Assembly (NCBI GenBank): GCA_022616275.1
Contig: JAKEFB010000033.1
Coordinates: 1-64,000, forward strand
DNA: 64,000 nucleotides
Direction: 5' to 3'
From: Chloroflexota bacterium
GTDB lineage: Bacteria; Chloroflexota; Anaerolineae; Promineifilales; Promineifilaceae
A model generated the notes under the pieces. That model worked only from the letters and a program-made list of their open reading frames with translations, made no database searches and was not told the origin of the DNA. Positions 41,504-51,164 of the stretch are shown here, in pieces. Position numbers and translations under genes: made by a program. How positions within the stretch are numbered: the stretch's first letter is position 1; the number at the start of each line of letters is the position of its first letter.

Positions 41504-43156
41504 ATGATGGAAGCAATTCCTATAGACGACGTCCGGCTGGCGCGCTGGCGGGCCAATCACCGGCCGGTCGCTATTGCCGGCCGAGAGCGTGAACTGGTTG
41601 GGCTCATTGAAGAGTTGCTGGCCCACCGGCCGCTAAAAGGGGCCATTTACAACCGGATCATGCACCAATACGTCCGGGGCGGCCTGCCCTGGCTGTCCAA
41701 AAGCCAGCTCGTCCAGGCCTACCAGGAGTTGTGCCACCAGGGCTGGCTGGCCTTCGACCCCGACACCGTCACCGCCCTGCAAATGAAGCCTACCCGCAGC
41801 CAGGCCGGCGTGACCGTCGTCACCGTCCTGACCAAGCCCTACCCCTGCCCCGGCAAGTGCATCTTTTGCCCGACCGACGTCCGTATGCCCAAGAGCTACC
41901 TGCACGACGAGCCGGGGGCGATGCGGGCCGAACGCCACGCCTTTGACCCCTACGCCCAGACCCTGGCCCGCATCCAGGCTTTGGAAAGCATCGGCCACCC
42001 GGCCGACAAGATTGAGCTACTCATCCTGGGCGGCACCTGGTCCAGCTACCGCCGCGACTACCAGGAATGGTTCGTCAAGCGTTGCCTGGACGCCCTCAAC
42101 GGTGTCGAGGCCGGCTCGCTGGCCGAGGCCCAGGCCATCAACGCCGTCGGGACGCGGCGCAACGTCGGCCTGGTCGTCGAGACCCGGCCGGATCACGTGG
42201 ACGCCGAAGAGTTGCGCTGGTTCCGCACCCTGGGCGTGACCAAGGTCCAGATCGGCCTCCAGAGCCTGGACGACCGCATCCTGGCCCTGAACCGGCGTGG
42301 CGAAACGGTCCAGGACGGCCGCGACGCCATCCGCCTGCTGCGCCTGGCCGGCTTTAAGATTCACGCCCACTGGATGCCCAACCTGCTGGGGGCCACCCCG
42401 GACAGCGACGTGGCCGACTTTGGCCGGTTGTGGCGCGACCCCGCCTTCCGGCCGGACGAGTTGAAAATCTACCCCTGTATGCTCCTGGAAAACGCCGAGT
42501 TGTACGGTTACTGGCAGCGCGGCGAATACCGGCCCTACACCGAGGAGGAAGTTATCGAGGTCCTGGTCGCCTGCAAAGCCCAGGTGCCGGCCTATGTCCG
42601 CATTAACCGCGTCATTCGCGACATCCCCACCACTAACGTCGTGGAAGGGTTCAAGAAGGCCAACCTGCGCCAGGTGGCCCAGCAACGCCTGCGGGAGCGC
42701 GGCCTGCAGTGTCGCTGTATCCGGTGCCGGGAGGTGCGCCGCCAGCCGGTGAACCCGGCCAACCTCTGCCTGCTGGCCGAGACGTACGAGACCGACGCCA
42801 CTACCGAGCATTTCCTGAGCTTCGAGACCGCGCCGGACCACGACCAGGGCCGCCTGGCCGGCTTTTTGCGCCTGTCGCTGCCCCACCCGGACGCAGCTTT
42901 ACCCATTCCTGAATTGGCCGGCCAGGCCATGATCCGCGAGGTCCACGTCTACGGCCCGGCCGTGCCCATCGGCGAGGAGAGTGACGGCGAGGTCCAGCAC
43001 AGCGGCCTGGGCTCGCGGCTGGTGCAGGAGGCCAGGTGCATTGCCCGCGCCGCCGGTTACGAACGCATTGCCGTCATTAGCGCCATTGGCACCAGGGAAT
43101 ATTACGCCCGGCACGGTTTTCAAGTGGACGGGCTGTACATGACGGCCGAGGTATAG
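41504..43156 (+). CDS. elp3: tRNA-modifying radical SAM/acetyltransferase Elp3
   Basis: Elongator-type tRNA cm5U34 synthase. The radical SAM domain carries Cys-x3-Cys-x2-Cys (CPGKCIFC) and the surrounding GVTVVTVLTKPYPCPGK motif; the C-terminal GNAT domain ends HSGLGSRLVQEARCIARAAGYERIAVIS (acetyl-CoA loop GLGSRL). It resembles the bacterial Elp3 studied from Dehalococcoides. The start is set at ATG 41504 behind GGGGGTGAG; a GTG at 41480 is possible. It makes the wobble-uridine modification from acetyl-CoA. Confidence 0.95.
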   Translation: MMEAIPIDDVRLARWRANHRPVAIAGRERELVGLIEELLAHRPLKGAIYNRIMHQYVRGGLPWLSKSQLVQAYQELCHQGWLAFDPDTVTALQMKPTRSQAGVTVVTVLTKPYPCPGKCIFCPTDVRMPKSYLHDEPGAMRAERHAFDPYAQTLARIQALESIGHPADKIELLILGGTWSSYRRDYQEWFVKRCLDALNGVEAGSLAEAQAINAVGTRRNVGLVVETRPDHVDAEELRWFRTLGVTKVQIGLQSLDDRILALNRRGETVQDGRDAIRLLRLAGFKIHAHWMPNLLGATPDSDVADFGRLWRDPAFRPDELKIYPCMLLENAELYGYWQRGEYRPYTEEEVIEVLVACKAQVPAYVRINRVIRDIPTTNVVEGFKKANLRQVAQQRLRERGLQCRCIRCREVRRQPVNPANLCLLAETYETDATTEHFLSFETAPDHDQGRLAGFLRLSLPHPDAALPIPELAGQAMIREVHVYGPAVPIGEESDGEVQHSGLGSRLVQEARCIARAAGYERIAVISAIGTREYYARHGFQVDGLYMTAEV

Positions 43157-43158
43157 AG

Positions 43159-44430
43159 ATGACTGTTTTGTCGCCCGGCCGGGCGCTGGACCAGGCCCGG
43201 ACCATGACCACCAACGGCGAATATCTGGCGGCGTCCCAGGTTTACGAAGAGCTGCTGGCCCAATCTGAGGCAACGGCGGCCGATCCGGCGGCTCGGGACA
43301 TACGGCTGGAGGCCCTGGCCGAGAGCGGCCGGGTGCTCCACCTGCTGGGCCGGTCCCAGGAAGCAATGGCCCGTTATAAGCAATATTACATGGAAGCGGG
43401 CTCCAGCGGGCACGCTGTCCGCGCCCTGAACCTGATCGGCGAGGAGCACAATCACCTGGGAAACTACGAGGAGGCGCTGGAAGCCTACCGGGAAGCGTTA
43501 CAACTGGCCGAGGCGCTCAACTACACCCCCGGCCGGGCGGCCGCGCTGGGGGGGATGGGCAGCATCCTGCAAGACCTGGGCCGCATGGAAGAGGCGCTAA
43601 TTACTCTGAACAAGGCCCTCTCTCTGGCCAGGCAGTTAAACGACCTGCGCGAGCAAATCCAAAGCCTGCTCCGCATTTCCTTCTCGCGCTATTACCTGGG
43701 CGAGGTTGACAAAGCCATTGCGGCCTTGAAGGATGCGCTGGAGGTGGCCCGGCAGTTTAGCCTCCCGGATCGCTACGTGGTGATCATTAACAACCTGGGC
43801 GAATGCCACCAGGTACTCTTCGACGTGGACCGGGCGCTGGCCTATCACCGCGAGGGCCTGGCTCTGGCCGAAAGTTTAAGCATCCGCTACATTCAGGCCG
43901 ACCTCTGCCGCAATCTGGGGATTGATTTACTCCGCGCCGGGCAGGTCCAGCCGGGGATTGAGTCCCTGTACCGGGCGCTGGCTATTGGCGAAGAAACAGA
44001 AAATTTAAACGTCCGCTTGCAAACGCTGTATGCCCTGGCCCTGGCCGAGATCGAGCACGGCGATGCCGCCAGGGGGCTACAACACACCCAGGCGCTGCAG
44101 AAATTGGCCAGGGAAAATAATGCTCGTGGCTACCAGGCCGACGCCCTGTACGCTTTAGGTTTTTACCACGAACGGCAGAGAGACGTAGTGACGGCCGAGC
44201 AGTGGTGGCAGCAGGCCATTTTCCTGGCCCACGAGACGAACCGCCGCCAACTGTTATGGCGGCTGCACGCCGGCCTGGCCCGAATTTCAGCCAACCCGGC
44301 CCTGATCCAGGTTCACCGCCGCATTGCCGCCGAGGTCATCCAGCAGATTGCCTACCCCATCGAAGACGAAACGCTGCGGCAGATATTCTTGCGCGCCCCC
44401 ACCGTGAAAGTGATCCTGGAAAATGTCTGA
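43159..44430 (+). CDS. Tetratricopeptide-repeat protein
   Basis: About 423 residues of near-continuous TPR repeats (for example YEEALEAYREALQLAEALNYTPGRAAALGGMGSILQDLG), like the sensor region of MalT-type regulators but with no DNA-binding or ATPase part. It starts 2 nt after elp3, so translation is coupled, and overlaps the Nudix gene by 8 bp. No function can be assigned. Confidence 0.88.
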   Translation: MTVLSPGRALDQARTMTTNGEYLAASQVYEELLAQSEATAADPAARDIRLEALAESGRVLHLLGRSQEAMARYKQYYMEAGSSGHAVRALNLIGEEHNHLGNYEEALEAYREALQLAEALNYTPGRAAALGGMGSILQDLGRMEEALITLNKALSLARQLNDLREQIQSLLRISFSRYYLGEVDKAIAALKDALEVARQFSLPDRYVVIINNLGECHQVLFDVDRALAYHREGLALAESLSIRYIQADLCRNLGIDLLRAGQVQPGIESLYRALAIGEETENLNVRLQTLYALALAEIEHGDAARGLQHTQALQKLARENNARGYQADALYALGFYHERQRDVVTAEQWWQQAIFLAHETNRRQLLWRLHAGLARISANPALIQVHRRIAAEVIQQIAYPIEDETLRQIFLRAPTVKVILENV

Positions 44431-45013
44431 CCTGGCCCGGCCGGAGACCCCGAATGTCCAGCCCTGGCCCAAGATAGAAAGCCGGCCGTTAGGCAGCTAC
44501 CGCGTTTTTACGCTGCGCCAGGACACCAGCCGCTCACCGCGCACCGGCCGGGAGCACCACTTCTACGTCCTGGACTCAACCGACTGGATTAACGTCATTC
44601 CCCTGACGCCGGAGGGCCAGATCGTCCTCATCCGCCAGTACCGCCACGGTACGGAAGAAGTCACGCTGGAAATCCCCGGCGGCATGGTGGATCTGGAAGA
44701 CGGCTCTCCGGCCGTCTCCGCCGCCCGCGAGCTATTGGAAGAGACCGGCTACGCCGCCGAAGAGATGGTTCCCCTGGGCTCCGTCTCCCCCAACCCGGCC
44801 ATCCTCAGCAACCGCTGCCACACCTTCCTGGCCCGCCAGGCCCGGCCGGTGGCCACCCCCCTCATGGACGGCGCCGAAGATATCCAGTTTGAACTGGTCG
44901 AGCAATCGGCCATTCCCCACCTCATCACCTCCGGCCAGATCACTCACGCCCTCGTCATCGCCGCCTTTTACTTCTACGAGCAGCATCAAAAGAGATTAGA
45001 GATTGGAGATTAG
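44423..45013 (+). CDS. Nudix hydrolase, ADP-ribose/nucleotide-sugar type
   Basis: Carries a Nudix box of the GG.VD...SP.vSAARELLEETGY form. The Glu expected eight residues before RELL is Gly and a Glu lies two residues further out, a variant seen in some ADP-sugar pyrophosphatases. Upstream LRQYRHGTEEVTLEIPGG supports the ADPRase branch. The last residues, LEIGD and stop, are encoded by the heptamer repeat. Co-transcribed with elp3 and the TPR gene. Confidence 0.9.
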   Translation: MSDLARPETPNVQPWPKIESRPLGSYRVFTLRQDTSRSPRTGREHHFYVLDSTDWINVIPLTPEGQIVLIRQYRHGTEEVTLEIPGGMVDLEDGSPAVSAARELLEETGYAAEEMVPLGSVSPNPAILSNRCHTFLARQARPVATPLMDGAEDIQFELVEQSAIPHLITSGQITHALVIAAFYFYEQHQKRLEIGD

Positions 45014-45060
45014 AGATTGGCAACCGAGGGTTGCGCACAATCTCTAATCTCCAATCTCCC
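44991..45060. repeat. GAGATTR heptamer hairpin with GCAACC stem cap, copy A
   Basis: GAGATTA/GAGATTG arms (44991-45019 and 45038-45060) enclose an inner hairpin GCAACC-GAG-GGTTGC. The ends of two convergent genes lie in it. A near-identical inverted copy lies at 46321-46388, so the glycosidase gene in between is bracketed. Confidence 0.88.
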
Positions 45061-46315
45061 CTCCCTTCTCCATCTCCTTCAACGCATCAAACGCCGGCCG
45101 CGGCGTCCCATCCGGTAGCGTAATCGCCCACCACCACTGCTCGTGCTCTTCCGGCGTCCAGTCGTAATCGGCAATGTAGACCGTGACTATCAGGCCAATC
45201 CACGGCCGCCAATTATCGGCCGCGTAGCGGTAAGCCCGCACCAGGTAGTCGGCCTGCTCTGCCTCGCTGACGGCGTGCCAGGCGTACGACGAGCCCGGCC
45301 GTGTGTCCGTCGTCCAGCCCATTTCCAGGATAGCAACCTGCTTCCCTCCGTCGCCGTTGTCCACCATCACCTGGCGCATATCCTCCACGTGGCGGAAGAC
45401 GAACCACCGGCCGCCGCCGTAGTCCGGGTTGCTGGTGCCCTCTTCCGGGGACGTTTCCGGCGGGGCTTTGTAGCCGGGCGCGTTCAGCCCCAGCACGTCA
45501 AAGTAGGCCGCTGCCCCGGCGTCGTACATCCCTTGCAGGAATTCCGGGTCGGGAATGGCATCGGGCAGCCCCGTCCCCGTGGGGGCCAGCCCGGCCGAAA
45601 TGACGATCGCCTCCGGGTCGGCCGCCTTAATCGCCTGGTAGCAGACCTTGAGCAGCTCTGTGTACTCGGCCGGGTCGGGTGGCCGGTCGCCCCATTCCCG
45701 GTTCAGGTTCGGCTCGTTCCACACCTGGTAAGCGCCAATCCGCCCCCGGTATCGCCCGGCCAGCACGCCGCAAAAATCGGCAAAATCTTGCAAATTGTCG
45801 GGCGGCCGGTTTTCCCGCAATTCGTCGTTGGGCTGCGTCCAGAACGGCTGGCGGTCAATTCGCACCAGTAGCTTCAACCCCGCTTTCTCCACCGCCTCGA
45901 CAATGAGGTCCGGCCGCCACCAGTCATACTTGCCCTTCTCCAGCGTTTCAATATCCCGCCAGGCAAAAGCCTGCTTCACCCAGCCAAATTCCATCTCTTG
46001 CACCAACCCCAGGTCTCGCTCGGCAATTTCCGGCCGCCACCACAGAAACGCCTGTACCCCGTATTCCGGCGAGGCGAAGAGTCGGCTGGCGGTCTCTGAG
46101 GTGGTTGCCGTCGGCGAGGGTAGGGGTGTCGCCCGGCGTGTAGGCGTGGTTGCCGGAGAAACCGGGGACGCGGTGGCGGTCGCAGTGGCCGCCGCAGTAG
46201 GGGTCGCAGGTGTGGGGGTGACCACGAGTGCGGTGGAGGTGGACCGGCCGTAGCAGTTAGCCAGCAGCAAGAGTAGTAGGAAGAGACTCAGGCGAAAGGC
46301 AGCCGGCCGGCGCAT
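45044..46315 (-). CDS. Glycosidase-like lipoprotein, copy 1
   Basis: Exported lipoprotein (LLLLLANC lipobox) with a Thr/Ala/Pro-rich linker and a TIM-barrel glycoside hydrolase domain of the cellulase-like superfamily (GH5/GH39 clan-like). The acid/base Glu lies in YQVWNEPNLNREWG and the nucleophile Glu in VAILEMGWTTD. The substrate is unknown; a polysaccharide of the cell's own sheath or biofilm is an option. The last residues GGEIGD are encoded by the repeat. It is the first of three tandem paralogues on this strand. Confidence 0.85.
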   Translation of the reverse strand: MRRPAAFRLSLFLLLLLLANCYGRSTSTALVVTPTPATPTAAATATATASPVSPATTPTRRATPLPSPTATTSETASRLFASPEYGVQAFLWWRPEIAERDLGLVQEMEFGWVKQAFAWRDIETLEKGKYDWWRPDLIVEAVEKAGLKLLVRIDRQPFWTQPNDELRENRPPDNLQDFADFCGVLAGRYRGRIGAYQVWNEPNLNREWGDRPPDPAEYTELLKVCYQAIKAADPEAIVISAGLAPTGTGLPDAIPDPEFLQGMYDAGAAAYFDVLGLNAPGYKAPPETSPEEGTSNPDYGGGRWFVFRHVEDMRQVMVDNGDGGKQVAILEMGWTTDTRPGSSYAWHAVSEAEQADYLVRAYRYAADNWRPWIGLIVTVYIADYDWTPEEHEQWWWAITLPDGTPRPAFDALKEMEKGGEIGD

Positions 46316-46320
46316 AGGAG

Positions 46321-46388
46321 GAGATTGGAGATTAGAGATTAGAGATTATGCGCAACCTTTGGTTGCCAATCTCCAATCTCCAATCTCT
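46321..46388. repeat. GAGATTR heptamer hairpin with GCAACC cap, copy B (inverted)
   Basis: GAGATTA/GAGATTG arms around GCAACC-TTT-GGTTGC. Reverse-complemented it matches copy A closely, including GCGCAYAATCTC after the inner stem. Confidence 0.88.
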
Positions 46389-46394
46389 TTTTTA

Positions 46395-47687
46395 TCATTG
46401 CGGTTTTGGCATCTCAGCCAGGGCGGCAAAGGCCGGCCGGGGAATACCGTTGGTATCTACGATGCTGTAAGGCACCGGGTCGTCCGTGGGGCCGTTGCTC
46501 TTGTTGCCGAAGTCAAAGTTGAAGAGAAAGGCCAGCCACACGCGGCCGGAATCGTGCATTTGCTGGAAGGCCTGGACGATAAACGTGGCCTGCTCTTCCA
46601 GGGTATTATCCTGGACAAAGCCAAAGCCCTCGGGGAAGGCGCCGTACCCTTCGCTGCTGCCCCAGCCAAATTCGGTCACGCACAACTTCTTATTGGGGTC
46701 CGCCGCCTGCACCTTCTGGGCATACGTATCTATCGTCGTCTTAAAGCTCCAACTATGGTGGAGGTTGTCAAACGGGCCTCGGAAAGTGGCCGTGGCCGCG
46801 TTGGGGTCGGCGCTGGTCTGGTCAAACGGAACGTTGGGGCCGATGTTATAGCCGTTGTGGTGTACACCCACGCAGTCAGCGTACTTCAACAGGCCGGCCG
46901 CCAAGGCCTCGTCCAGGTAAACAAAGTCGTCGTAGGAGGTCACTCCATCGTGTACTCCGGTCGGCGCCAGCGCCCCGCTAATGACGACAATGTTTGGGTC
47001 TACGGCTTTAATGGCCGCGTGAGCCCGCGAGAGAAAGTCCACGTAATTGGCTGCGCTCAATCCCTGAGGCGTCGCCCACTCGCGATCCAGGTTTTGCTCG
47101 TTCCAGACCTCGATGCCGTGGATCTGGCCCGGGTAACGCCGCAGCAGTTCGGTCAGAAAGTTGGCGTAGAGGCTGTAATCGTCCGGCGGGCCGTTTTCGC
47201 CGCCGGCCGCCCGGGTCCAAGCCGGCGCGCCAACCACACTAAACATCAGCCGCAGGCCAAAGTCGTTGGCCTCGTCCACCACGTCGTCGTAAAAGAACCA
47301 CTGATAGGCAGCCGGATCAGGCTCGACCAGTGGCCATTCCAATTGCACTTTGACCCAATTCATGTGCAGTTGGTTGGCAATCACGTCCATTGCCACTTCC
47401 GCGTCGCCTACCGTAGCGTGGGACTGGATGCCGTAGCCGAAGGCATTGGTTGGCCAGGGGGTAATGGGGCCGGGTGTCGGTTCCGCTGCCCCGGGCGGGG
47501 GCGGGGCGGGCGTGGGGCCTCCCTCAACCACCACCGGCGGGGGCAGCAGTGTCGGAGTCGCCCCTGAACCGGGGAACGTGGCCTGGAGGGCCGGCGTGGC
47601 CGGCGTTGCTGCGCCCGGCGCTGGCCCCCCGCAAGCCACCAGGGCCATAACCAGAGCCAGCCAGAGGATAAGGGTTGTCTTTTTCAT
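46395..47687 (-). CDS. Glycosidase-like lipoprotein, copy 2
   Basis: Paralogue of the preceding protein: a lipobox MALVAC, a Pro/Ala-rich linker and the TIM barrel with GIEVWNEQNLDREWA (general acid Glu) and KLCVTEFGWGSSEG (nucleophile Glu). 430 residues. Its gene ends just before copy B of the capped hairpin. Similar order of strands (VIVISGALAPTG, ECVGVHHNGYN-like) to the other two shows tandem duplication. Confidence 0.86.
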   Translation of the reverse strand: MKKTTLILWLALVMALVACGGPAPGAATPATPALQATFPGSGATPTLLPPPVVVEGGPTPAPPPPGAAEPTPGPITPWPTNAFGYGIQSHATVGDAEVAMDVIANQLHMNWVKVQLEWPLVEPDPAAYQWFFYDDVVDEANDFGLRLMFSVVGAPAWTRAAGGENGPPDDYSLYANFLTELLRRYPGQIHGIEVWNEQNLDREWATPQGLSAANYVDFLSRAHAAIKAVDPNIVVISGALAPTGVHDGVTSYDDFVYLDEALAAGLLKYADCVGVHHNGYNIGPNVPFDQTSADPNAATATFRGPFDNLHHSWSFKTTIDTYAQKVQAADPNKKLCVTEFGWGSSEGYGAFPEGFGFVQDNTLEEQATFIVQAFQQMHDSGRVWLAFLFNFDFGNKSNGPTDDPVPYSIVDTNGIPRPAFAALAEMPKPQ

Positions 47688-47712
47688 ACTTCCTTTACCT
47701 TGTTATAGAAAC

Positions 47713-47778
47713 AACCTCCCGGAGGCTGGTGGTTGCGTCGGGCGGCCCGACGACCACCACTTGAGCCTCCGGGAGGTT
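47713..47778. terminator. Long composite hairpin after the 1057-aa protein gene
   Basis: AACCTCCCGGAGGC (47713-47726) pairs with GCCTCCGGGAGGTT (47765-47778); inside, TGGTGGT/ACCACCA and CGTCGGGC/GCCCGACG continue the stem. It lies between the two glycosidase genes. No long T-run follows, so it may be a processing or stabilising hairpin. Confidence 0.7.
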
Positions 47779-47791
47779 GGAAAGAAGTGAA

Positions 47792-50700
47792 TTAACCGCC
47801 CATCACCTGCCTCAACAGGTCACAGGCCGGGCAGCTACCGTTCGGCCGCAGCATGGCGTAGCCGGCCTGCGGATCGCCGTTTGGATCGAAATAGGTGAAG
47901 TCCACGTTGAAGACGATCAGCAGGCGGACCTTGCCGCTGTTGGACGCCAGGCTGACAGCTTCGGCCAGCCATTGGGCGTGTTGCTGGACGGTAGTGTTAG
48001 CCGCCCAGGAGAAGCGCGGCGGTACACCGCCAAAGTCCTCGCCGGACAGATAACCCAGTTCAGTGAAGCATACCTGCCGGGCCCCGCCAAAGCTGTTGTA
48101 ATACATATTCAGAGTCGGAAAGAAGTACCAGCTATAGTGGGCGCTGCCGCTTGGGTGGCCGGAGGTGGCGCTGGGCGAGGTAGCGCCGGCGTTGTGGTGA
48201 ACGCCAATGCAGTCCATGTAACTGGCCCCGCCGGCCGCAGCCATGCCGGCCATGTAGCGGTTGTCGGCCCAGGCGTTGGTGCCGTTGTCGAAACCGGTGG
48301 GGGCCGGCGCCCCGCTGATAACCATGACGTTGGAATTGGCCGCCTTGATAGCGTTGTAAGCCGGAGCCAGCATGTTGTTGACATAAGAAGCCGGGTCAAT
48401 CTGGCCGGCCGGCCACTCAAAGTCAATGTTCATTTCGTTCCAGACCTCAATGGCGTTGGGGCCGAGAGCGGCCACGCCACCCAGGAACTGGACGTAGGCG
48501 TTGAAGTCAATGCTGCCGGGGTAAGTGCTCGCGCCGGGGATGCTCAACAGCACCTTGAAACCATTGGCCTGGGCCTGCTGGATGCGGCCGGCCACCGCGC
48601 TGGGCGAATCACCCGGCCCCCACTTATGCTGAAACTTCACCCACCTCATGCCTGACATAGACATGAGCGTGGGATTAGCCAGGGTATGGGTCTGGCCGCC
48701 CAGCTCAAAGTTGCCGCCGCCGGCCGGGGGGATAATGGGTGGCGGCGCGCCCCCACTGCCGCCGCCACCACCACCGCCACCACCGGCCGTGGTCGGTGGC
48801 GGCACGTCAACCACCGCCAGGGCGCCAACGTCCACGGAACTATTGACCGTCAGCAATGTAGCGAAGACCCAGCCTTGCTTGCCGTCTGACTTTTCAATCT
48901 GGAGCCAGCTCCTGTCTTCATTACGGCCGATGAGGGAAACTCGCTCACCCGTTTGCAGGCTGGCCACAGTGCCGTAGCTCAGGCCAGGGCCGCTGCGAAC
49001 GTTGGCCGCCGTGTTGGCCGCCGCGTCGGCGTCACCCGGGTCTACCGGCGAGGGTTGCTGCACGGCGCCCGCGCCGCCTACCGACGCCACGGTCGTGGGC
49101 GTGGCCGCGGCCGCGGTTGGTTCCGGCGTCGGGGTCGGCGTCGGGGTGGGCGGGGCCAGCACGTTCAGCGCCAGCGAGCCGAGGCTGGCCACGTTATTGC
49201 CCTGAGCGAAGTCGGCGCGGATGGTATAGACCCCCGGCTCTTCGACCGCCTGCCAGGCGTAGCTCAACGAATCGCCAGTGTTGGTCGCAATGACACCGCC
49301 TGACTCATCTTCCACGGCCCAGACGATGGCGGCGCTGGCCGGCTGCGGCCCTTCGGCCGTGCCCAGGTAACTTTCAATCGCTGCCGCATATCCCTCGCCG
49401 GTTGTCACCTGGCCCAGGCCGCGGATGGCGATGCCCCGCAAGTGGTAGCGGCCGGCAAAACGCACCCGATGGCTGAGCACAGCCTCGCTGCCCAACCAGA
49501 CGTTGTGCGGCTGGTCGGCCTGTTCGTAGCTGTATTTGTAGGTCAGGCTGGCGGCGTCCCACTCCAGCGCGCTGGCGGAACCGGAGAGCACCACCTCGAT
49601 GTCCGTGCCTGGCTCGATCTCGCTGCTGCCCTTAACCAGACTGACCTGACCAAAGTTAGCCAGGGCCTGTTCGTTGGACAATTCGCGGTACGTCTCGCCT
49701 ACCTGGTCAACGGCGCTGATGCTCACTAATAAGGAGAGCTTATAGCGGTCTACCTGGCGGGTGGCCCAGCCAATAAGTTGTTCCGCCTGGTCACTGTCGT
49801 CGTAAACGGTCGGGCTGGCGGGCATTTGGCTATAGACCGCGTCGGCTGCCTGGCCGATAGCGGTCCAGTCCTGGCCGGCCGTATCCCATTGGTCGCCATC
49901 TGTAAGCGGCGTTTCCAACGTGACTACCAGGAGTGATCCCTGGCCGTGCAAGGCCTGGGCCAGGTTATTGACGAAAGCGGTGAAGGCGTCGCGCTGTTCG
50001 GCCGGCGGCCCCTGGTAATCCAGGTTCAAACCAGCGTAGCCACCCGACTGCACCCGCTCTAGAAGCGTTTGGATGTGCTGCTCCTGGATGGCGGCGTCAT
50101 TTAACACCTGGAGCAGCGAAGCCGTGTCTACCACCACGCCGGTGTTCGTCACTCGCAGTAGCTGGCGGTAGCCCCCGGAGGGAACGGTGACTGCTTCGCC
50201 AGCCAGAGAGCCGCCCTGGCCCAAGGTGATTGTGCCGGCGGTGACTTCGGTTATCAGCGGCAGCACCGCCGTTGGCAGGCTCTGCGTCGGCAACACCTCT
50301 GCCCCTACCTCGGCCTGCACCGGGACGGCCGTCTGCATCAGGGCGTAGGCCTGGGGAAGCGGGCCTTCAACCGAGGTAAGCTGGCCGCCGTCGTCGTTGA
50401 CCGTACTGGCGATAAAGCGCCATTGCTGGCCATTCCAGCCGTAAAGGTCGAGCGTCTGATATGGTTGGGCCGCGCTGGGAATGGAGAAAGTGGCGCTGCC
50501 CTGGGGCACGCTGCCTTCATACTCGACGGCGTAGACGTTGCCGGCCAGCGCCAGGTGGGCCGGAATGGCCGCGGCGGCGGCCGCCCACTCCTCGCCAGCG
50601 CTCTGGCTCAAAAAGCTGTCGCGGGCCAGGCGGCTGACGCTGGCCTTGTCGGCCGCGTTGCTCAGGGCCAGAGACATTTCGCCGGCGATGGCAAGCTGGC

Positions 50701-50965
50701 CTTCGTCTGGCCGCTCAATAACAAGCGCATTCTCTGTTCCCTCACTGCCGGAACTGAAGACGAGAAAGCCACCAATGGCCAGGAGGATGACGACCACCAC
50801 CACGCCGGCAATGATCAGCCTGATTGGGGCGCCGGTGCGGCCGGCGGGCGGGGGCGGTTCGTCACCACCAATCGTCGCTTCGGTATTGCTGGTAACGGCC
50901 GGCTCTTCTTCAGGGGTCTGGCTAAGAGCTGCCCGTGCTTCCCTCAAAACACGATCTTCATCCAT
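47792..50965 (-). CDS. Large membrane-anchored multidomain glycosidase-like protein
   Basis: A cytoplasmic N-terminus (1-46) precedes one transmembrane helix (about 48-70) and an extracytoplasmic part. Around 250-480 lies a GH18-like (YaaH-type) domain whose signature reads GLNLDYQG (312-319), with Gln318 where the catalytic Glu is normally found, so it is probably inactive. An Ig-like region, an SH3b domain (about 650-712, AANVRSGPGLSYGTV), and a Gly/Pro linker follow. The C-terminal TIM barrel (about 755-1057) has AIEVWNEMNIDFEWP and VCFTELGYLSGED, like copies 1 and 2. It likely binds cell wall through SH3b and hydrolyses or modifies surface glycan. Confidence 0.85.
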   Translation of the reverse strand: MDEDRVLREARAALSQTPEEEPAVTSNTEATIGGDEPPPPAGRTGAPIRLIIAGVVVVVILLAIGGFLVFSSGSEGTENALVIERPDEGQLAIAGEMSLALSNAADKASVSRLARDSFLSQSAGEEWAAAAAAIPAHLALAGNVYAVEYEGSVPQGSATFSIPSAAQPYQTLDLYGWNGQQWRFIASTVNDDGGQLTSVEGPLPQAYALMQTAVPVQAEVGAEVLPTQSLPTAVLPLITEVTAGTITLGQGGSLAGEAVTVPSGGYRQLLRVTNTGVVVDTASLLQVLNDAAIQEQHIQTLLERVQSGGYAGLNLDYQGPPAEQRDAFTAFVNNLAQALHGQGSLLVVTLETPLTDGDQWDTAGQDWTAIGQAADAVYSQMPASPTVYDDSDQAEQLIGWATRQVDRYKLSLLVSISAVDQVGETYRELSNEQALANFGQVSLVKGSSEIEPGTDIEVVLSGSASALEWDAASLTYKYSYEQADQPHNVWLGSEAVLSHRVRFAGRYHLRGIAIRGLGQVTTGEGYAAAIESYLGTAEGPQPASAAIVWAVEDESGGVIATNTGDSLSYAWQAVEEPGVYTIRADFAQGNNVASLGSLALNVLAPPTPTPTPTPEPTAAAATPTTVASVGGAGAVQQPSPVDPGDADAAANTAANVRSGPGLSYGTVASLQTGERVSLIGRNEDRSWLQIEKSDGKQGWVFATLLTVNSSVDVGALAVVDVPPPTTAGGGGGGGGGSGGAPPPIIPPAGGGNFELGGQTHTLANPTLMSMSGMRWVKFQHKWGPGDSPSAVAGRIQQAQANGFKVLLSIPGASTYPGSIDFNAYVQFLGGVAALGPNAIEVWNEMNIDFEWPAGQIDPASYVNNMLAPAYNAIKAANSNVMVISGAPAPTGFDNGTNAWADNRYMAGMAAAGGASYMDCIGVHHNAGATSPSATSGHPSGSAHYSWYFFPTLNMYYNSFGGARQVCFTELGYLSGEDFGGVPPRFSWAANTTVQQHAQWLAEAVSLASNSGKVRLLIVFNVDFTYFDPNGDPQAGYAMLRPNGSCPACDLLRQVMGG

Positions 50966-51164
50966 CGTCTGTTACCTCCTCCGAGAAGACTGGATTGTGT
51001 TGATTCCCTAACAACGAAATGGCGGCTAACTTAGCCGCCGCCATCACGATGCTAGACTAGAACTATCAACGGAACGCGATTCTAGCACAAGGAGTATCCA
51101 GTGCCAAACTTGATACAACAGTTATGTAAAGCGTAGGGTAATCAGTGGGTAGTCGTTTGGAGAT

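Noticed and set aside
45044-46388. Insertion sequence bounded by inverted repeats
   Set aside because: The bracketed gene is a glycosidase, no transposase or target duplication is seen, and the same hairpins occur elsewhere without mobile genes.
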